Source: Paludibacter sp. (GTDB lineage: Bacteria; Bacteroidota; Bacteroidia; Bacteroidales; Paludibacteraceae). From it: DNA of 9,889 nucleotides. The notes beneath the pieces were generated by a model. The model had not been told where the DNA came from. It searched no databases and worked only from the letters and a program-made list of their open reading frames with translations. Below are positions 5,378-9,889 of the stretch, piece after piece; position 1 is the first letter of the stretch; each line of letters starts with the position of its first letter. The stretch lies in assembly GCA_031284665.1 (NCBI GenBank), contig JAITXR010000326.1, positions 1 through 9,889 of the forward strand. Reading direction: 5' to 3'. A program made the translations under genes and the position numbers.

Positions 5378-6142
5378 ATGAAAAATCTTGTAATGTTTTT
5401 TTCGCTAATTATTGTGTTCAATTCTTATGCTTGGGATGCAGTTGGTCATCGGATTGTTGCCGATATTGCTTACCATAATCTTAACGGCAAGGCTCGGAGC
5501 GGCTGTGATAAATTGTTAGGCAAAAAAGGGATGATTTATCAGGCAACATGGGCTGACGAGGTTCGCAGCGACAGTTCGTACAATTATAGTTCCGCTTGGC
5601 ATTATCAGAATCTTGCCGAAAATTTGAGCAATTCGGCTTTACAAAATCTTTTGGGAAATCCGCTTTTGGAAGGCGAACATGTGTTTTTTGCAATCGAAAA
5701 AATGACAGAACGCTTAAAACGTGATAAAAACGATGCCGAAGCCTTAAAGTTTCTTGTTCATTTTGTGGGCGATGTTCATCAGCCAATGCATCTTGGGCAT
5801 GCTGCCGACCTTGGAGGTAATACGCTGAAAGTTAACTGGTTTCGCAATGCAACAAATCTACATTCGGTGTGGGATGGCAGAATTATTGAGGCAAAACGGA
5901 TGTCATATACCGAGTACAGCGACTATTTGCAAAACAAATTCAAAAATCGGGAAAAGGAAATAAAAGGCTGCTCTTTTGCTCAATCTATGGAATTAGTTTA
6001 TCGCTTGAGCCAAAAAATTTATGATTATCCATTTGATGATAGCAATAATTACAGGTATGTTTACGATTTTTCGGATGATACTGACGAAATGCTTTATCGT
6101 GCCGGAATTATGCTTGCAAATATTCTCAACGGAATTTATTGA
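5378..6142 (+). CDS. Secreted S1/P1-type zinc-dependent nuclease
   Basis: This family hydrolyses single-stranded DNA and RNA, often with 3'-nucleotidase activity, using a trinuclear zinc cluster. The 254-residue product has an 18-residue signal peptide ending NSYA, so cleavage leaves Trp19 as the new N-terminus. In P1 and S1 nucleases the terminal Trp binds zinc through its amino group. All nine expected ligands can be placed: Trp19 and His24 (WDAVGH), Asp60 (WADEVR), His75 (WHYQNL), His128, Asp132 and His138 (HFVGDVHQPMH), and His162 and Asp166 (LHSVWD). Length and motif order fit bacterial members. ATG 5378 is chosen because it starts the signal peptide; an upstream TTG at 5339 falls inside the probable promoter. 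The enzyme should act in the periplasm or outside the cell, perhaps in nucleotide or phosphate scavenging (inference). It is divergent from the membrane fusion gene. Confidence 0.93.
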   Translation: MKNLVMFFSLIIVFNSYAWDAVGHRIVADIAYHNLNGKARSGCDKLLGKKGMIYQATWADEVRSDSSYNYSSAWHYQNLAENLSNSALQNLLGNPLLEGEHVFFAIEKMTERLKRDKNDAEALKFLVHFVGDVHQPMHLGHAADLGGNTLKVNWFRNATNLHSVWDGRIIEAKRMSYTEYSDYLQNKFKNREKEIKGCSFAQSMELVYRLSQKIYDYPFDDSNNYRYVYDFSDDTDEMLYRAGIMLANILNGIY

Positions 6143-6216
6143 ATATGAAACACTTACGCTTTACCTGAAATTAGCTCATAAACAAAGTTCGTGGTAAAAT
6201 AAACAGATGAAAAATT

Positions 6217-7359
6217 ATGGAAAATTTATCAGCAGAAGAAAAACTACTGTTTTCATCGATAAAAATTAATGCTAACGACAACGATTATTGTAAATTAAAT
6301 ACATTATTATCGGAAATTCACGATTGGAATTATGCCGAAAAATTATTACTCGAAAATAATGCTGCTCAATTTTTGTACAAAAAATTGCCCTTTTTATCGG
6401 ATAAAAATCTAATCCCTGAATCAATATTGGCGAATATTAAGCAGGCTTATCTTCATACATTCAGGTTAAATTTTTTGTTGTATGAGGAATTTTCTAAAAT
6501 TACAGAAGTTTTTGCACAAAACTCAATATTTGTTATTCCGCTTAAAGGAATTTATCTTGCCGAAAAATTGTATAATGATATTGGTTTGCGCAAAATGAGC
6601 GATATTGATTTGCTTACAAGTGAAAACGATGCTCAAAAATGTATTGAAATTCTTGCGCAAAATGGCTATATTTCAGATAATTACAAAAGCGAAACACCCG
6701 AAGAGCGGATGATACATTTTCCGGCAATGCGGCAGGGCGAAATTTCGATTGAGATTAAATCGTTGCTCAATAAACATCAGGGCAATTTGATGACGGAAGA
6801 GGAAATCTTTGCACGTTTGCAGCCGATTTCCTTAAACCAAACTCAATGTTACGAATTGGAAATCAACGATTTATTGATTTTTATTTGTTTGCACGCTGCC
6901 AAACATTTTTATTCGGGTTATAAAATGAATTTTACTTCGCTTTACGATATTGCAAATATTTTATCTACTCGTAAAATTAATTGGCGCGAAGTTGAGGATA
7001 AATGCTTGAAATATAGATGCACTGCCGAAGTTTTTAACTTGATTTCGCTTGTGGCTTATTATTTTGACATTGATATTCAGGAAGTTAAATCGAATAATTT
7101 GGAAAACGATTCGATATATTTAATAAATTATTTGCGCAACAGGGAAAATCAAATTAATTCGGGACATTATATTAATACACTAAATTCGTTCACAACTTTC
7201 AAATCAAAAATTCAATATATTTTTTCAAAACTACTGTTTCCATCGTATAATTATGTTCAAAAGCGTTATAATGTAAGGCATAAATTTTTTGTTTTCATAT
7301 TTTATCCTTATCGATGGTATTTGGCGGTTAAATCTTTGTTGTTTATGCAAAAACAGTAA
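6217..7359 (+). CDS. Nucleotidyltransferase-fold protein (NTP_transf_5 / PF14907-like)
   Basis: The 380-residue product carries the family's hallmark at 108-133: PLKG, then LAEKLYND, then GLRKMSDIDLL. G111 and R125 are conserved, and the metal-binding pair is D129 and D131 of the polymerase-beta-like fold. A likely third carboxylate is E179 in ISIEIK, where many members have a following His; here it is Lys181. Residues 212-240 (LEINDLLIFICLHAAKHFY) match the helical region after the catalytic domain. The C-terminal third is basic and aromatic, without a recognised domain. There is no signal peptide; action in the cytoplasm is likely. The family is uncharacterised as a whole and is often found near polysaccharide or peptide-modification genes. 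No such genes are next to this one, so the substrate cannot be guessed. It starts 74 bases after the nuclease stop and may share its transcript. Confidence 0.85.
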   Translation: MENLSAEEKLLFSSIKINANDNDYCKLNTLLSEIHDWNYAEKLLLENNAAQFLYKKLPFLSDKNLIPESILANIKQAYLHTFRLNFLLYEEFSKITEVFAQNSIFVIPLKGIYLAEKLYNDIGLRKMSDIDLLTSENDAQKCIEILAQNGYISDNYKSETPEERMIHFPAMRQGEISIEIKSLLNKHQGNLMTEEEIFARLQPISLNQTQCYELEINDLLIFICLHAAKHFYSGYKMNFTSLYDIANILSTRKINWREVEDKCLKYRCTAEVFNLISLVAYYFDIDIQEVKSNNLENDSIYLINYLRNRENQINSGHYINTLNSFTTFKSKIQYIFSKLLFPSYNYVQKRYNVRHKFFVFIFYPYRWYLAVKSLLFMQKQ

Positions 7360-7368
7360 ACAAATTGA

Positions 7369-7406
7369 CAAAATTAAATCTTATTTGTTGTATTTATTTA
7401 ATTTTG
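7369..7406. promoter_or_regulatory. AT-rich inverted repeat overlapping a -7 element
   Basis: CAAAATTAAAT (7369-7379) and ATTTAATTTTG (7396-7406) are perfect 11-bp inverted arms with a 16-base loop. The right arm contains TAATTTTG (7399-7406), an exact TAnnTTTG match, which could promote the broken KilA-N gene downstream. The arms are nearly pure A/T, so chance is a real possibility. A weak terminator for the gene ending at 7359 is the alternative. Confidence 0.35.
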
Positions 7407-7527
7407 CAAAACTTATCATAGAATTAGTGGAGAATTGAAAATGCAAAAAACTTCGAGTAACTTCTTCTACTTCGTGGTTAAATTAATCAAGAAATTTGAT
7501 TCAGATAAAAAAATAAAACGTAAAAAT

Positions 7528-7937
7528 ATGGCAAAAATAACTGTAAAAGACACCGAAATAACCGTAGTTAAGATTAATGATGAAGATTACATTTCTCTTA
7601 CGGATATGATTAAAGCAAAAGATGGCGAATTTTTTGTTACAAGTTGGTTGCGCAACCGCAATACTTTGGAGTATATTGGTATTTGGGAGCGGGTATATAA
7701 TCCCAATTTTAATTATGTCGAATTCGACACAATTAAAAGTAAGGCGGGGCTTAATAGTTTCAGAATAAGTGTTAAAGAATTGATAGAACAAACAAATGTC
7801 ATTAGTTTGCAGGCAAAAACAGGGCGTTATGGCGGAACGTATGCCCACAAAGTGAACGGCTAATAAAACTCAATCAGGTAGCCATTCAGCAAATGACTGT
7901 TTTACAAGCAGTTGAAAGTAGAAAAATATTGAAATAA
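7528..7937 (+). pseudogene. KilA-N domain protein, disrupted by an internal out-of-frame deletion
   Basis: The open frame encodes an N-terminal KilA-N domain from ATG 7528: MAKITVKDTEITVVKINDED, then YISLTDMIKAKDGEFFVTSWLRNRNTLEYIGIWE, and ISLQAKTGRYGGTYAHK. It then reads VNG and stops at 7861-7863. Intact relatives, as I recall them, continue after TYAHK with a DIAFEFA-type helix and about 130 more residues. From 7851 a different frame reads SERLIKLNQVAIQQM, then TVLQAVESRKILK, then TAA at 7935-7937, which is the usual C-terminal end of these proteins. Beginning and end are thus joined out of frame near 7850 with the middle missing. KilA-N is a DNA-binding domain common in phage and mobile DNA. 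An alternative ATG at 7441 has a GGAG eight bases upstream but adds sequence foreign to the family. The 111-residue remnant is probably non-functional. Confidence 0.75.
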
Positions 7938-7958
7938 TCCGTTTAAAAATAATAAATT

Positions 7959-9749
7959 ATGGCAGAAAAATATCGCTCACTTTCGGAGAACGAAATAGCA
8001 AAATTACTTTCCGGCGGCTCCACTGCTCCAGATTGGCAAAACGTGGAGGTAAACCAAAATTTTAATCCTGAATATGTAGTTAATGTGCATTTTTCGGGTA
8101 AAATTACTTTGGGCGCATTCGATAAAACATTTGAGTTGAGTGGCGGTCTGCGCCAACATTCAGGATTATATAATTGTATAATTCATAATTGTGTGATAGG
8201 TAATAATGTGTATATCAACAAAATACATAATTATATTGCAAATTACACAATAGGCGACGGCACGTTTATTGAGAATTGCGATTTGCTGCTGACCGATACC
8301 GACAGCAGTTTTGGAAATGGAGTGAGCGTAAAAGTTTTGAACGAAAGCGGGAGCCACAGCATCAAAATTTTTGATAATCTCAATGCTCAATTAGCGTATA
8401 TTTTTACTTTATATCGTCAGCCGGCACTGACCGACAGGCTGACCGAAAAAATTGATAATTATGCGGAGTCAATAACGAAAACTATCGGTGAAATCGGGGA
8501 AAATGTAAAAATTATTAACAGCGGAACGATAAAAAATACTCGAATTGGTGATAATGCAGATATTTTTGGTGCAGTAAGTTTAGAAAACGGCAGCATTAAT
8601 AGCGAGAGCGACGCGCCAATTTTTATTGCTAACGGCGTGAAAATGAGCAATTTTATTGTTTCGTCTAATAGCCGGATTAGTGATTTTGCCTTGCTCGAAA
8701 ATTGTTTTGTAGGGCAAGGCTGCAAAATAGGCAAGCAATTTTCGGCAATCGACTCGCTTTTTTTTGCAAATTGTGAGATGTTTCACGGCGAGGCGGTATC
8801 GGTTTTTGCTGCTCCTCACAGCGTTTCGCATCATAAATCTACCTTGCTTATTGCCGGAATATATTCGTTTTTCAATGCCGGAAGCGGAGCAAATCAGAGT
8901 AATCATAATTATGGTTTGGGCGCAATTCATCAGGGAATTTTTGAGCGTGGAGTGAAACTTGGCAGTTCGTCGTACTTGCTTTTGCCCGTTAAAATCGGGG
9001 CATTTACTATTGTGGCGGGTAAACACAAATCGCATCCCGACACTTTGGAACTTCCATTTTCGTATTTACTTGAAAATGAGGGTGAAAGTTATCTTTTGCC
9101 GGCACGGAATTTTGTAAATGCAGGTTTTGAGCGCGATTGTAAAAAATTTCTGCAACGCGACAATCGTGCATCCTTAAATCAACTTGATTTTATAGTTTAT
9201 GAACAACTTAATCCACTAACAGTTAAGGCAATACGTAATGCTTTGGATTTGCTTGCGACTTTGCAGGAAGAGGAGAAAAAGGAAATTTATACTTACAAAA
9301 ATTGCAAAATTACATATAAAGCATTACGTAAAGGAATTTCGTATTATGCAATGGCTATCGACTTGTTTTTTGGCAACGAACTTAACCGCATTTTATCCGA
9401 TGTTGACTTGAATAATAGCGATGAAATCAGGAAAAAACTGCAAGCAGACGGAATTGCTGGCAACGGCGATTGGCTCGATTTGGCAGGTTTGCCTGTGCCG
9501 AAAAGCGAAGTTGAAAAATTGTTGAATCAAATTGAAAACGATAATTTGTCGCTTGTTCAAATTAACGCCGCGATTCGCCAATTTGCTGATAATTACGATA
9601 AATACAAACATAATTGGTTGATTGAAAATATCCTTGATGTTTTTGGCAAAAACCTTGATGAAATCGGAAGTGATGATATAAAAATGTGGTTAAATTTACA
9701 CAATATCCAAAAGCAAAAATATTTGGAATTAATGCTTAATGATAAATGA
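7959..9749 (+). CDS. DUF4954 family protein with left-handed beta-helix (hexapeptide) repeats
   Basis: The 596-residue cytoplasmic protein resembles the DUF4954 family of Bacteroidota. The N-terminus MAEKYRSLSENEIAKLLSGG, then NFNPEYVVNVHFSGKITLG and GGLRQHSGLYNC, matches the family as I recall it. Hexapeptide-like turns recur at about 73-108 (CVIGNNVYI, YTIGDGTFIENC), 176-213 (GEIGENVKIINSG, TRIGDNADIFG) and 240-262 (CFVGQGCKIG). A highly conserved block at about 286-325 reads VSHHKSTLLIAG, then FNAGSGANQSNHNYGLGAIHQG, with several His residues suited to catalysis or acyl-CoA binding. The C-terminal part, about 415-596, is helical and charged. The fold suggests an acyl- or nucleotidyl-sugar-type transferase, but no activity is established. 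It starts 21 bases after the KilA-N relic; the leader is A-rich without Shine-Dalgarno. Confidence 0.88.
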   Translation: MAEKYRSLSENEIAKLLSGGSTAPDWQNVEVNQNFNPEYVVNVHFSGKITLGAFDKTFELSGGLRQHSGLYNCIIHNCVIGNNVYINKIHNYIANYTIGDGTFIENCDLLLTDTDSSFGNGVSVKVLNESGSHSIKIFDNLNAQLAYIFTLYRQPALTDRLTEKIDNYAESITKTIGEIGENVKIINSGTIKNTRIGDNADIFGAVSLENGSINSESDAPIFIANGVKMSNFIVSSNSRISDFALLENCFVGQGCKIGKQFSAIDSLFFANCEMFHGEAVSVFAAPHSVSHHKSTLLIAGIYSFFNAGSGANQSNHNYGLGAIHQGIFERGVKLGSSSYLLLPVKIGAFTIVAGKHKSHPDTLELPFSYLLENEGESYLLPARNFVNAGFERDCKKFLQRDNRASLNQLDFIVYEQLNPLTVKAIRNALDLLATLQEEEKKEIYTYKNCKITYKALRKGISYYAMAIDLFFGNELNRILSDVDLNNSDEIRKKLQADGIAGNGDWLDLAGLPVPKSEVEKLLNQIENDNLSLVQINAAIRQFADNYDKYKHNWLIENILDVFGKNLDEIGSDDIKMWLNLHNIQKQKYLELMLNDK

Positions 9750-9820
9750 TAAGTTAGAAATTACAGATAAACCCGCCGCGTTAAAGTTTGTTAAATAATA
9801 GAATTATTTGCAACGTTTTT

Positions 9821-9866
9821 TTAAAATTTCACATCTTGTTATTAAATGCACACAATGAAATTTTAA
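9821..9866. repeat. Inverted repeat in the 3' flank of the DUF4954 gene
   Basis: TTAAAATTTCA (9821-9831) and TGAAATTTTAA (9856-9866) are perfect 11-bp inverted arms with a 24-base loop. No T-run follows and the arms are almost all A/T, so a terminator is doubtful. The remaining bases of 9750-9889 show no open frame of note and no clear promoter; the window ends in GC-richer sequence, possibly the edge of the next gene. Confidence 0.35.
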
Positions 9867-9889
9867 TCATTAACCGCGCCTTATGGCAA

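Noticed and set aside
6160..6198. TTTACC/GGTAAA inverted repeat as a terminator after the nuclease gene
   Set aside because: Arms are only six bases with a long loop and no T-run.
7435..7527. N-terminal extension of the KilA-N protein from TTG 7435 or ATG 7441
   Set aside because: The extra residues are Lys/Phe rich and unlike the family, which starts just before the ITVKDTEI strand; the GGAG before 7441 is weak support in a group that rarely uses Shine-Dalgarno.
8580..9035. 151-residue open frame on the - strand
   Set aside because: It is a shadow of the DUF4954 gene, whose protein motifs run unbroken through the same bases.

Overview
The window looks like an AT-rich chromosomal stretch from a Bacteroidota organism, probably of the Bacteroidales type. 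Three things point there. The gene complement includes a DUF4954 protein, a KilA-N relic and MnmG with the N-terminal segment I associate with this phylum. The start codons lack Shine-Dalgarno sequences and have A-rich leaders instead. Several intergenic regions carry the phylum's TAnnTTTG -7 promoter element. I see no rRNA, tRNA, CRISPR array or transposase, and no gene-free stretch longer than 300 bases.

Layout: an intrinsic terminator from an unseen upstream gene (4-43), then mnmG on the + strand. A 238-base spacer follows, with a parS-like site just after the mnmG stop, a short direct repeat, a nested inverted-repeat element (2141-2210) and a second, perfect parS. Next is a secreted or outer-membrane protein of unknown function (2281-3357, +). 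A third parS lies inside a 28-bp perfect palindrome between the stop codons of convergent genes. On the - strand are tsaE and a tiny basic protein gene (3404-3568) that overlaps the tsaE stop by ATGA, followed by an efflux-type membrane fusion protein with no pump gene beside it. A divergent control region at 5250-5377 separates the fusion protein from an S1/P1-type secreted nuclease. After that, all on the + strand, come a nucleotidyltransferase-fold protein, a KilA-N gene broken by an internal out-of-frame deletion, and a DUF4954 left-handed beta-helix protein.

Most genes are single housekeeping or envelope functions with no obvious shared pathway. MnmG and TsaE both serve tRNA modification (U34 and A37 respectively) but lie on opposite strands. 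The strongest non-coding signal is the cluster of three ParB-binding (parS) sites within about 1.35 kb of mnmG. It suggests that this locus is a chromosome-partition centromere, probably near the replication origin, although no parA, parB or dnaA is visible. I did not find a convincing undescribed multi-gene system. The best leads are the parS cluster, a symmetric divergent promoter palindrome (5322-5343), the unlisted small gene after tsaE, and the two proteins of unknown function (2281-3357 and 7959-9749).
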